NCBI GenBank assembly: GCA_002435835.1
Contig: DIVM01000132.1
Span: 1 to 7,254 of the forward strand
Reading direction: 5' to 3'
DNA from: Firmicutes bacterium UBA6132
Lineage (GTDB): Bacteria; Bacillota_A; Clostridia; Tissierellales; Sedimentibacteraceae
Length of the DNA stretch: 7,254 bases
Below, piece by piece: positions 1-5,953 of the stretch; positions within the stretch are counted from its first letter, which is position 1, and every line of letters begins with the position of its first letter. Under the pieces are notes generated by a model, which saw nothing but the letters and a program-made list of their open reading frames with translations, searched no databases and had not been told where the DNA came from. The translations under genes were made by a program, and so were the position numbers.

Positions 1-2298
1 TAAAAGAGGCATGAAATCACCTTTTATAGAATCTGATATACCTATTATTTTTTCTGATGCTATATCAGCCACTTTTATTTTCTCTTTAAAAAAACTTTTT
101 TTATCTTCGTAGAATTCAATTTCCTCTTCTACTTCAGCTAATCCTCTAACGCTATTTTCTAATTCATCTATTTCTTTATCTATATTGTTTATATTTCTTA
201 ACAAATTATTTTTTTCTTCATTTAGTTTAAAAATATTTAATTGATTTTCTTTTTTATCCACTTCTTTAGGCTCATAAAATAAAGTATACTGTATTTTATT
301 TTTCAATTCTTCGAAAGTAGTATTATCAAGTATAGTATTGAGCATATTCTCACAATACATTTTTTTATTTTTAAGATCAGTAAAGCATTCATAATATTCA
401 ACTTCAGATTTAAATTTTTCAAAAGTATCCATATTATTACTTTTCAAAATCATGTTAAATCTTGTTTCTTCAAATGCGATTTCTTTATCAAGTTTGTTTA
501 AATTTTGTATTAACTGTTGAAGTCTTTGGTTATTATTTAATATTTTTTCTTTAACAGAATCTTTTCTTTGGTATATTACATTAACTTCATTTATATTTTC
601 TTCTGTTATTTCTTCAATTAAAAATATACTTAAGTTTTTTATTAAGTTCTTTTTAATAAAACTATTTTCATCCTCTATTTTATTTAAACTTTCTTTATCT
701 AATTCTTGAAGTTTCATTTTCTCTAAACATATATTTTTTTCAGTTGATTTTTTTTCATATAAACTTTTTAATTCATTATGATCACTACAATTTATTTCTT
801 TAAATATATCATTATTTTTCTGAGATAATTCTTCTAAATCTTTCATATATACTGCATTTTCACAATCAATACTATCTACTTCATTTTTAGCGTTTTTAAC
901 CTTTTGCCTTGTTTTATAAAAAGAAATATAGGAAATTAAAGATAAAATAGCTATTGAAGTACCTGCATAATATTCCATTACGCCAAAATTATATCCCGCA
1001 TAACCAGAAAATATTGCTCCACCCAAAAATAAAGCACCTAAAAGAAACATCATAAAACTTTTTATATTATTGGATTTAATATATTTCTTCATTGAATCAT
1101 AACTTTTTTCATTTAAAACTGCTTTAATAACATTGATTTTAGAATTATTTTCATCTACCTCATCATACTTGTCTATAAATAAATTTAATTCATTAAGTTT
1201 AAAACCGTTTATTTCTTCTTGAGTTTTATTTATTTTATTTTGTAGATCAGTAGCTTTATTTATATTATTTTTATATGTATTATAATTAAAATTTACCATT
1301 TCAATACTGAAATTATCTTGGATATTGTTTACAACATCTTCAATTAAATTTTTCAATATTTCTTCTGTTTCTTCTTTTTCTTTCAATAAAACTCTATGTT
1401 CATTATGCATTGCATTTAAAGAACTGCTTAGCTTTACTGCTTCTTCAAAATCATTTTTTGAATAATTTTGAATTAAATCATCTTTATAATCTTTTAGTTT
1501 TTTATTTAATTCTTCAAGTTCATTTTTGATTGGTTCAGCTTTTAAAAATTTATTTTTTTCTAAAGAAAGTTCATACTCTTTAATTTCTTGATTTAATTTT
1601 GCTATACGCATATCAAGTTCTTCTGTTTTACTGCTAAGTTTTTTCTTTTCCATAGCTAAAAACATAACTTGTTTATTGATATTTATAATATTTTCTCTAC
1701 ATTTAGATAAATCATTTAAACGAAGAGTATATTGTCCCAACAAAGTTTTAGGGTTATCTTCCATACCAGCTTCATCTTTAATACTGTTTAATGTGCTTAA
1801 AATTCTTTCAATTGAAATTGATTCATCTTTTGAACTGCTTAAATTTATTATTTTATTTTTAAGTTCTGTAGAAAGTTCTTTATCAGTTTTATTTCCAAGT
1901 TGTTTAATACTTATTGTGTTTTTAAATGATACTTTATTTAAATTTAAAAAATACTCACCGGGATTTTCGATGTTTTCTTCTTTTAACACAGGATTTTTAT
2001 TATCATCTAAATCTCTTTTAAATATTTGTGATGTACCAAGCAAAAAATCCCTCGAAACTAAATATCTATCCCCTTCAAATTCATCAATAGCCATTGATCC
2101 TTTATATAAACTTCCGTCCCATGGTTTATATTTATTTTTTCCATCTTCTGCTCCGTATAAAATGGATTCAATAAAATTATGAATTGTACTTTTTCCAGCT
2201 TCGTTTTCACCATATATTATATTGAAATTTTTTGCTAAATATATTTTTTTATATGAAAATTTCCCAAAAGCTCTAAGATGTAATTTGCTTATGTACAT
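1..2298 (-). CDS. yhaN: YhaN-like SMC/Rad50-type ATPase with membrane hairpin, C-terminus beyond window
   Basis: This is a coiled-coil ATPase of the Rad50/SbcC/SMC class, closest in layout to Bacillus YhaN. The reading frame is open from an ATG at 2298 to the window edge, giving 766 residues without a stop. The N-terminus has the family's opening (MYISKLHLRAFGKF) and a Walker A motif GENEAGKST at residues 30-38. Long Lys/Glu/Asn/Leu-rich coiled-coil stretches cover about residues 165-405 and 465-740. Between them lie two hydrophobic segments, about 414-436 and 440-461, which look like a transmembrane hairpin. The last visible residues (GDFMPLL) resemble the segment just before the C-terminal ATPase lobe in this family, so the ABC signature and Walker B should lie beyond position 1, about 120-160 residues on (inference). 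The start is set by an AAGGTGG at 2308-2314, nine bases upstream and inside the end of the YhaO gene, with one base between the genes. A role in DNA end processing or repair is inferred from the family. Confidence 0.85.
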   Translation of the reverse strand, partial: MYISKLHLRAFGKFSYKKIYLAKNFNIIYGENEAGKSTIHNFIESILYGAEDGKNKYKPWDGSLYKGSMAIDEFEGDRYLVSRDFLLGTSQIFKRDLDDNKNPVLKEENIENPGEYFLNLNKVSFKNTISIKQLGNKTDKELSTELKNKIINLSSSKDESISIERILSTLNSIKDEAGMEDNPKTLLGQYTLRLNDLSKCRENIININKQVMFLAMEKKKLSSKTEELDMRIAKLNQEIKEYELSLEKNKFLKAEPIKNELEELNKKLKDYKDDLIQNYSKNDFEEAVKLSSSLNAMHNEHRVLLKEKEETEEILKNLIEDVVNNIQDNFSIEMVNFNYNTYKNNINKATDLQNKINKTQEEINGFKLNELNLFIDKYDEVDENNSKINVIKAVLNEKSYDSMKKYIKSNNIKSFMMFLLGALFLGGAIFSGYAGYNFGVMEYYAGTSIAILSLISYISFYKTRQKVKNAKNEVDSIDCENAVYMKDLEELSQKNNDIFKEINCSDHNELKSLYEKKSTEKNICLEKMKLQELDKESLNKIEDENSFIKKNLIKNLSIFLIEEITEENINEVNVIYQRKDSVKEKILNNNQRLQQLIQNLNKLDKEIAFEETRFNMILKSNNMDTFEKFKSEVEYYECFTDLKNKKMYCENMLNTILDNTTFEELKNKIQYTLFYEPKEVDKKENQLNIFKLNEEKNNLLRNINNIDKEIDELENSVRGLAEVEEEIEFYEDKKSFFKEKIKVADIASEKIIGISDSIKGDFMPLL

Positions 2299-2299
2299 T

Positions 2300-3394
2300 T
2301 CACTTTACCACCTTTTCTTTTCTTAAAACTTTCAAACCTAATTCAAGTGCTTGTTGTTCTAATTTATCTTGATGATTATCAAACTGTAGTTTATAAGACT
2401 CAATTATATTAAATTCTTTGCTATCATAATGTTTTTCTTCAACATTTTTATATGTAAAATTTTCTTCAAATTCTATATAATAAAAAAACTGTTTTGCTTC
2501 ACTTTCAACTTCTTCTATTGATACATCAGTATTAACTGTTCCAGTTAAATTAACTTTTACATAATCTTTAATATTCGAAAATGTATCTCCAGAAAATTTA
2601 ATTAAATCAAGTATTTTGTTAAATCCATATGATATATCAAGTTCAATATTTCTTTTTACAAATTTTCTTTTAGCAATAGTGCAAAACTGAAGGAATAAAT
2701 TATTTTTTTCAATCTCTCCTTTAATAATTCCATGTTCCCCTACTTCTTCGAAACATAAAGGTTCAGGAGTACCTGAATACATAATATTGCTTTTTATTTC
2801 AGTGTAATTATGTTTACCACCAAGTGCGCAGTAGTCAAATTTATTTTTTATTAAATCTTCATTTATAGGTAATCTATTACTGTTTAAATTTTCCGTTTCG
2901 CAAGAAAGCATCAAAACGTTTAACTTATTTTCATCCACTGATATATCATAAATTAACTGCGAGTTTTCATTAGAGTTTTGCTTGTCCCAGCTCAAAGAAT
3001 AAATACATAAATTATGTTCTTCAAAATATATTTTTTGTATACTATCAGTTCCTTTAATAAAATAAACATTTTCAGGCCATTCCATATACTCATAAATATT
3101 GTTTATATTAAGATAATCACTGCTACCGCATGTAATGATTATTTTTGTATTTTCAATTTTTTTGAAACTCTTTACAATTCTTTTTAAACTTTTAAAAGTT
3201 ACATATTCCCCTGCTGTCATATCTCCAGCAATAAGTAAATAATGAATATTTTCTGATTTTGCTATATTAATTATATTATCAAACGTGTCCCAAAGCTCTT
3301 CTCTATGTTTTTCGCGTTCTTTTAAACTAAAATTTTTATTTTCAAACTTCATTCCCAGATGCAAATCGGATGTATGTATAAACTTTATTTTCAT
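2300..3394 (-). CDS. yhaO: YhaO-like SbcD/Mre11-family metallophosphoesterase, apparently missing metal ligands
   Basis: This 364-residue protein has the fold signature of SbcD/Mre11/YhaO nucleases and is coupled to a YhaN-type ATPase, as in Bacillus. Motif I (HTSDLHLG, D10 and H12) and motif II (AGD, D58) are intact. Motif III, normally GNHD, reads GSSD at residues 90-93, followed by the usual YL...EWPENVYF context. Motif IV, normally LLHG, reads MLSC with S164 in place of His. Motif V, normally LGHxH, reads LGGKH at 191-195, keeping only the last His. The C-terminal third (about 230-364) is the less conserved capping region. Several dinuclear-metal ligands are therefore replaced, and the protein may bind DNA or act as a scaffold without nuclease activity (inference). 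The ATG at 3394 is preferred over a start 14 codons upstream (3436), because AAGGTGG lies eight bases before it and the upstream start overlaps the likely -10 element. Confidence 0.85.
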   Translation of the reverse strand: MKIKFIHTSDLHLGMKFENKNFSLKEREKHREELWDTFDNIINIAKSENIHYLLIAGDMTAGEYVTFKSLKRIVKSFKKIENTKIIITCGSSDYLNINNIYEYMEWPENVYFIKGTDSIQKIYFEEHNLCIYSLSWDKQNSNENSQLIYDISVDENKLNVLMLSCETENLNSNRLPINEDLIKNKFDYCALGGKHNYTEIKSNIMYSGTPEPLCFEEVGEHGIIKGEIEKNNLFLQFCTIAKRKFVKRNIELDISYGFNKILDLIKFSGDTFSNIKDYVKVNLTGTVNTDVSIEEVESEAKQFFYYIEFEENFTYKNVEEKHYDSKEFNIIESYKLQFDNHQDKLEQQALELGLKVLRKEKVVK

Positions 3395-3402
3395 GAAATC
3401 CC

Positions 3403-3409
3403 CCACCTT
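3403..3409 (-). promoter_or_regulatory. Ribosome binding site deciding the yhaO start
   Basis: AAGGTGG on the minus strand lies eight bases before the ATG at 3394. The alternative in-frame ATG at 3436 has no such site and would add 14 residues (MNVFNYES...) before the conserved MKIKFIHTSDLH start of the phosphoesterase domain. Confidence 0.8.
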
Positions 3410-3434
3410 GTACGATTCATAATTAAACACATTC

Positions 3435-3463
3435 ATTGTAACATAAAATGTTTATTTCATCAA
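3435..3463 (-). promoter_or_regulatory. Likely sigma-A promoter of the yhaO-yhaN operon
   Basis: On the minus strand TTGATG (3463-3458) is followed after exactly 17 bases by TACAAT (3440-3435). Both hexamers match the sigma-A consensus at five or four of six positions. The expected transcript start is near 3428, leaving a leader of roughly 34 bases before the yhaO ATG. The promoter lies after the end of the Crp-type regulator gene, so the pair can be transcribed independently of it. Read-through from the regulator is also possible, because no convincing terminator lies between them. Confidence 0.6.
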
Positions 3464-3508
3464 TATTTAGTAAATGGATACACAAATTATTTTATCAAAA
3501 TTTGTCTT

Positions 3509-4198
3509 CTATTCCGATAATTCATATAATTTTTCTAAGTCCAAAATTTTAACAGTGGACCTATTAACTTCAATTATGTTATCATTTTGCATATTAGAAA
3601 GTTCCCTGGACAAAGAAGGCCTAGTGACATTTAAAAATTCTGAAAGTTCCTGCCTTTTCATGGGCATTTCAAATGTTAATGCTTTTGTTTTATTATGAAT
3701 AGAAATTAAATAAACAGCTATTTTTTCTTTAATAGAATCAGAATTTAAAATATGCATTTTATTATTAAGCATAATTATTTTATCGGATAAAATTGTAAGC
3801 ATGTTATTAATAAGTGTTTTATGAAATAAGCAAACTTCTTTGCACATATTTATAAAAACGCTGTATGAAATAAAAATCGCTTTGCTATGTCCAGAACTCA
3901 CTAAATCATATGGAGATTTTTTTTCAGATGAAAATATTAAAGCTTCTCCAAATAAATCATTGCATCCTAATGAAGTAACTATTACTCTTGTTCCATTATA
4001 TTTCTGTGTAACTAAATTAAATGTACCATCTATGACAATCCCAATACTTTTTACTGTATCCTGACGTTCAAAAACTACTTCATTATCTTCAAATTCCTGT
4101 ACATATGCACGGCTACATGCAAGAATAGTTTTTATTTCATCTTCACTTATATCATTAAACAATATATTATTTTTAATTATTTTTATAATTTTTTCCAT
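3509..4198 (-). CDS. Crp/Fnr-family transcriptional regulator
   Basis: This 229-residue protein has the two-domain layout and usual length of the Crp/Fnr family. Residues 1 to about 115 form the cyclic-nucleotide-binding-like beta roll, with the family's FGEA at 83-86. The long dimerisation helix covers about 112-148. A winged helix-turn-helix spans about 182-218, with recognition helix TRPSLSRELSNM at 192-203. The Arg-Ser/Thr-Ala cAMP contact of true Crp is absent (SPYDLV in that region), and there is no N-terminal cysteine cluster like that of Fnr, so the signal is neither evident cAMP nor an Fnr-type Fe-S cluster. It faces a 4Fe-4S protein gene across a palindromic control region, an arrangement that recalls HcpR-type regulators of anaerobes, which respond to nitrosative or redox stress. 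That assignment is inference. The start is the ATG at 4198, with GGAG seven bases upstream. A GTG at 4204 sits only one base past GGAG and is unlikely. Confidence 0.9.
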   Translation of the reverse strand: MEKIIKIIKNNILFNDISEDEIKTILACSRAYVQEFEDNEVVFERQDTVKSIGIVIDGTFNLVTQKYNGTRVIVTSLGCNDLFGEALIFSSEKKSPYDLVSSGHSKAIFISYSVFINMCKEVCLFHKTLINNMLTILSDKIIMLNNKMHILNSDSIKEKIAVYLISIHNKTKALTFEMPMKRQELSEFLNVTRPSLSRELSNMQNDNIIEVNRSTVKILDLEKLYELSE

Positions 4199-4224
4199 AA
4201 ACACACTCCAAATAATTTTATTTT

Positions 4225-4240
4225 AGTAACAAATGTTACT
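4225..4240. promoter_or_regulatory. 16-bp palindromic operator, likely Crp/Fnr-type binding site
   Basis: AGTAACAAATGTTACT has perfect 7-base arms around a 2-base centre. Its core, GTAAC-N4-GTTAC, has the 14-bp spacing of Fnr-like sites (compare TTGAT-N4-ATCAA). It lies 27 bases upstream of the regulator's start codon, downstream of that gene's predicted transcript start, where bound protein would repress. For the ferredoxin gene it lies immediately upstream of the -35 hexamer, centred near -46, where it could activate or block. Binding by the adjacent regulator is inferred from position and symmetry. Confidence 0.65.
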
Positions 4241-4243
4241 TAC

Positions 4244-4272
4244 TTTACATATTGATTTTATTATAATATAAT
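4244..4272 (+). promoter_or_regulatory. Likely sigma-A promoter of the ferredoxin-like gene
   Basis: TTTACA (4244-4249) is followed after 17 bases by a perfect TATAAT (4267-4272). The predicted transcript start is near 4279, giving a short leader that contains AGGAGG at 4292-4297, five bases before the ATG at 4303. The hexamers lie inside the large inverted repeat and directly beside the 16-bp operator. Confidence 0.7.
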
Positions 4273-4283
4273 CAATATGTAAA
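4255..4283 (-). promoter_or_regulatory. Likely sigma-A promoter of the Crp-type regulator
   Basis: The minus strand has TTTACA (4283-4278) followed after 17 bases by TAAAAT (4260-4255), which differs from the consensus -10 at one position. It mirrors the plus-strand promoter because both -35 elements lie in the arms of the same inverted repeat. The predicted start near 4248 places the 16-bp operator within the first 25 transcribed bases, suggesting autorepression. Confidence 0.55.
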
Positions 4284-4302
4284 GTAAATTTAGGAGGAAT
4301 AT

Positions 4303-5037
4303 ATGAAAAGAAAAATTGTACAAATTCATGAAGATAAATGTAACGGATGCGGTTTATGTGTTAATGCATGTCACGAAGGCGCTTTAGAATTAATTAACGG
4401 AAAAGCTGTATTATTATCAGATATTTATTGCGACGGCTTAGGTGATTGTTTACCTCAGTGTCCTGTTGATGCAATTGAAATAATTGAAAGAGATGCTGAA
4501 GAATTTGATAAAGAATTAGTTGAACGTCGTATGCAAGAAAGAAAACAAAAAGAAGAAAAAACAGAAGAAATACCATGTGGATGTCCAGGACAGCAAGCAA
4601 AAGTAATCGCCCATAAAAGTCCTGCTATAAAAGTTACAACTTTAGATAAATCTGAAAAAACAGAACAACAAAGTGAATTAAGACAATGGCCTGTTCAAAT
4701 AAAACTTATTTCACCAAATGCTCCATATTTAAATGATTCACACCTACTTGTAGCTGCTGATTGCACTGCATTTGCATATGCAAATATTCATGATAAATTC
4801 ATGAAAGGAAAAATCACTTTAATAGGATGTCCAAAACTTGATGATGTTGATTATTCTGAAAAATTAACTGCAATATTAAAAAACAATGAAATTAAAAGCT
4901 TAACTGTATTAAGAATGGAAGTTCCATGCTGTTCAGGCATAGTGAGTGCAGTTAAAAATGCTATAATTAATTCAGGCAAATTAATACCATGGGGATACAA
5001 AATAGTTACGACTGATGGTAATTTAATAGAAGAATAA
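4303..5037 (+). CDS. Ferredoxin-like 4Fe-4S protein with conserved C-terminal domain
   Basis: This 244-residue, cytoplasmic-looking protein begins with a ferredoxin domain. The first cysteine set is C13-x2-C16-x2-C19-x3-C23. The second, C43-x5-C49-x3-C53-Pro within YCDGLGDC, is atypical and lacks the usual CxxCxxC spacing, so the second cluster may be modified or absent. A charged Glu/Lys/Arg linker (about 62-90) leads to a CGC motif (C92, C94). The C-terminal half (about 129-225) holds AADCTAFAY (C154), IGCPKLDD (C176) and MEVPCCSG (C209, C210), motifs I recall from proteins annotated only as 4Fe-4S binding in anaerobes. The C-terminal cysteines could bind a further metal or act in thiol chemistry. 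It is transcribed away from the Crp-type regulator and probably controlled by it. In HcpR regulons a ferredoxin of this kind accompanies the hybrid-cluster protein, but no hcp gene is in this window. The exact electron partner is unknown. Confidence 0.88.
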   Translation: MKRKIVQIHEDKCNGCGLCVNACHEGALELINGKAVLLSDIYCDGLGDCLPQCPVDAIEIIERDAEEFDKELVERRMQERKQKEEKTEEIPCGCPGQQAKVIAHKSPAIKVTTLDKSEKTEQQSELRQWPVQIKLISPNAPYLNDSHLLVAADCTAFAYANIHDKFMKGKITLIGCPKLDDVDYSEKLTAILKNNEIKSLTVLRMEVPCCSGIVSAVKNAIINSGKLIPWGYKIVTTDGNLIEE

Positions 5038-5042
5038 ATAAA

Positions 5043-5107
5043 GACAATTTGGGGACGGAGCGTTTTCTGCTAAAAAAATAGCTGAAAAACTCCGTCCCCA
5101 AATTGTC
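5043..5107. repeat. REP-like GC-rich hairpin between convergent genes
   Basis: The arms GACAATTTGGGGACGGAG (5043-5060) and its exact reverse complement (5090-5107) form an 18-bp stem. Further in, TTTTC/GAAAA (5063-5067 with 5084-5088) and GCTA/TAGC (5069-5072 with 5079-5082) extend it past small mismatches to a loop of six A. The GGGGACGG block stands out from the AT-rich surroundings and resembles palindromes dispersed in many Bacillota genomes and linked to REP-associated tyrosine (Y1) transposases. That family link is from memory. Only one copy is present here, so dispersal cannot be judged. Confidence 0.75.
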
Positions 5108-5118
5108 CCAAATTTTTT
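5043..5118. terminator. Possible bidirectional terminator for the ferredoxin gene and truA
   Basis: The hairpin starts six bases after the ferredoxin stop codon (5035-5037) and ends 20 bases from the truA stop (5128-5130). On the plus strand six T (5113-5118) follow, but five bases separate them from the stem, so it is not a textbook terminator. On the minus strand the stem is followed at once by TTTATTTATTC. A strong stem here should block read-through between the converging genes. Confidence 0.5.
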
Positions 5119-5127
5119 CTATAATTT

Positions 5128-5865
5128 TTAATATTCTACATCTTTTAAAAATAGGGCTTTTGCTGGTACCATAGGTCCTGCTTCGGATCGTTTTTTCAAA
5201 TTCAATATATTTTCAACATCTTTAGGCCCTAACTTTCCTTTTCCAGCTTCTATAAGCGTTCCAAGAATTATTCTTACCATATTCCACAGAAAGCCATTTC
5301 CGTTAATTTCAATTTCAAGTATTTTATTTTTTTCTTCTATATTAATATAATTAATTGTTCTTATTGTAGATTTTGTTTTTGATTTTAATGTTGTAAAACT
5401 TTGAAAATCATGAGTTCCTGTCAAAATTTTCGCACATTCTTTCATTAAATCTAAATTTAAGTTTTCATCTATATTGTGTGTATAATTTCTTTCAAAAACA
5501 TTTCTATCACAACTATTTGTAATTTTATATAAATATGTTTTTGAAATTATATTGTACCTTGAATGAAATCTTTCACTTGAATCTTTTAAAGATTTCACAA
5601 AAATATCATCAGGTGAATTTAAATTTATATATTTAAGCATTTCTTGAGTGTTCATTTGTGAATTACAATGAAAATTAGCTGTATAATTTAAAGCATGAAC
5701 TCCTGTATCAGTTCTGCCGCAACCTATAAGCCCTATTTCTTCACCAGTCATTTTGCTAAGTATATTTTCTAATTTACCCTGTAATGTAGGTATATTTTCA
5801 GTTTGTTTCTGCCAGCCTTTATAATGCTTGCCATCATACTCCATTATCATTTTAATATTTCTCAT
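5128..5865 (-). CDS. truA: tRNA pseudouridine(38-40) synthase TruA
   Basis: TruA converts uridines 38-40 in the anticodon stem-loop of many tRNAs to pseudouridine. The 245-residue length is typical of bacterial TruA. The N-terminus has MIMEYDGKHYKGWQKQ. The catalytic motif GCGRTDTGVHA places the nucleophilic aspartate at D53. RFHSRYNIISKTYLYKI (about 99-115) carries the conserved Tyr (Y111) near the active site. GTHDFQSF (150-157) and NGFLWNMVR (190-198) are further family signatures, and the C-terminus ends in PAKALFLKDVEY, close to the usual P-x-x-GLxL...V-Y with Ala for Gly. The start is the ATG at 5865, with GGAGA five bases upstream. A TTG four codons earlier overlaps this ribosome site and is rejected. 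It follows the ABC transporter genes on the same strand after an 88-base gap with its own likely promoter, and converges on the ferredoxin gene. Confidence 0.97.
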   Translation of the reverse strand: MRNIKMIMEYDGKHYKGWQKQTENIPTLQGKLENILSKMTGEEIGLIGCGRTDTGVHALNYTANFHCNSQMNTQEMLKYINLNSPDDIFVKSLKDSSERFHSRYNIISKTYLYKITNSCDRNVFERNYTHNIDENLNLDLMKECAKILTGTHDFQSFTTLKSKTKSTIRTINYINIEEKNKILEIEINGNGFLWNMVRIILGTLIEAGKGKLGPKDVENILNLKKRSEAGPMVPAKALFLKDVEY

Positions 5866-5911
5866 ATGTATCTCCAAATTTATATTTTAATTTATTATGA
5901 TTGTTTATCAT

Positions 5912-5939
5912 ATTATACATTAAATAATATAATTTACAA
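5912..5939 (-). promoter_or_regulatory. Likely sigma-A promoter of truA
   Basis: On the minus strand TTGTAA (5939-5934) is followed after 16 bases by a perfect TATAAT (5917-5912). The predicted start near 5905 leaves a leader of about 40 bases before the ATG at 5865. No hairpin terminator is visible between the transporter ATPase gene and truA, so read-through may add to this promoter. Confidence 0.5.
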
Positions 5940-5953
5940 GATACATTTGATGA

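Larger units (their letters stand above)
4240..4287. repeat. 48-bp perfect inverted repeat between the divergent genes
   Basis: The left arm TTACTTTACATATTGATT (4240-4257) is the exact reverse complement of the right arm (4270-4287). The 12-base centre is the AT-only TTATTATAATAT. The repeat contains promoter hexamers for both directions, so it mostly lies upstream of or around the predicted transcript starts and is unlikely to act as an RNA hairpin. It overlaps the 16-bp operator by one base. Confidence 0.9.

Noticed and set aside
1676..2182. Plus-strand open frame of 168 codons opposite the YhaN gene
   Set aside because: It lies antisense to a well-supported coding sequence with Walker A, and its hydrophobic Ser/Leu/Phe-rich product is what the complement of AT-rich Lys/Glu codons yields. 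No ribosome site or family motif is seen.
1..3394. YhaO/YhaN pair as a phage-defence nuclease-ATPase system
   Set aside because: No defence partner, integrase or other island marker is visible, and the pair matches the chromosomal YhaO/YhaN layout of Bacillota, so the sequence gives no positive support.
3395..3436. 14-codon N-terminal extension of YhaO from an ATG at 3436
   Set aside because: That start overlaps the likely -10 element and lacks a ribosome site, while the ATG at 3394 has AAGGTGG eight bases upstream and begins right at the conserved domain.
3438..3442. GTAAC half-site over the yhaO -10 region as a second operator
   Set aside because: The matching GTTAC at the right spacing is absent. 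A single five-base half-site is expected by chance in this composition.
3482..3505. Weak hairpin (ACAAATT/AATTTGT) after the regulator gene as a terminator
   Set aside because: The stem is only seven AT-rich pairs with a 10-base loop and no T-run follows on the minus strand, so termination is not supported.
3840..4064. Plus-strand 74-codon open frame opposite the Crp-type gene
   Set aside because: It is antisense to a complete Crp/Fnr-family coding sequence with no start signal or recognisable product. The same holds for the 3474-3698 frame.
4240..4287. Large intergenic inverted repeat as a terminator or riboswitch stem
   Set aside because: It contains the promoter hexamers, so the complete hairpin would not be transcribed from either predicted start. 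A DNA-level role is more likely.
4394..4600. Minus-strand 68-codon open frame opposite the ferredoxin gene
   Set aside because: It covers the cysteine motifs and charged linker of a clear plus-strand gene, and its Leu/Phe-rich product mirrors the linker's Lys/Glu codons.
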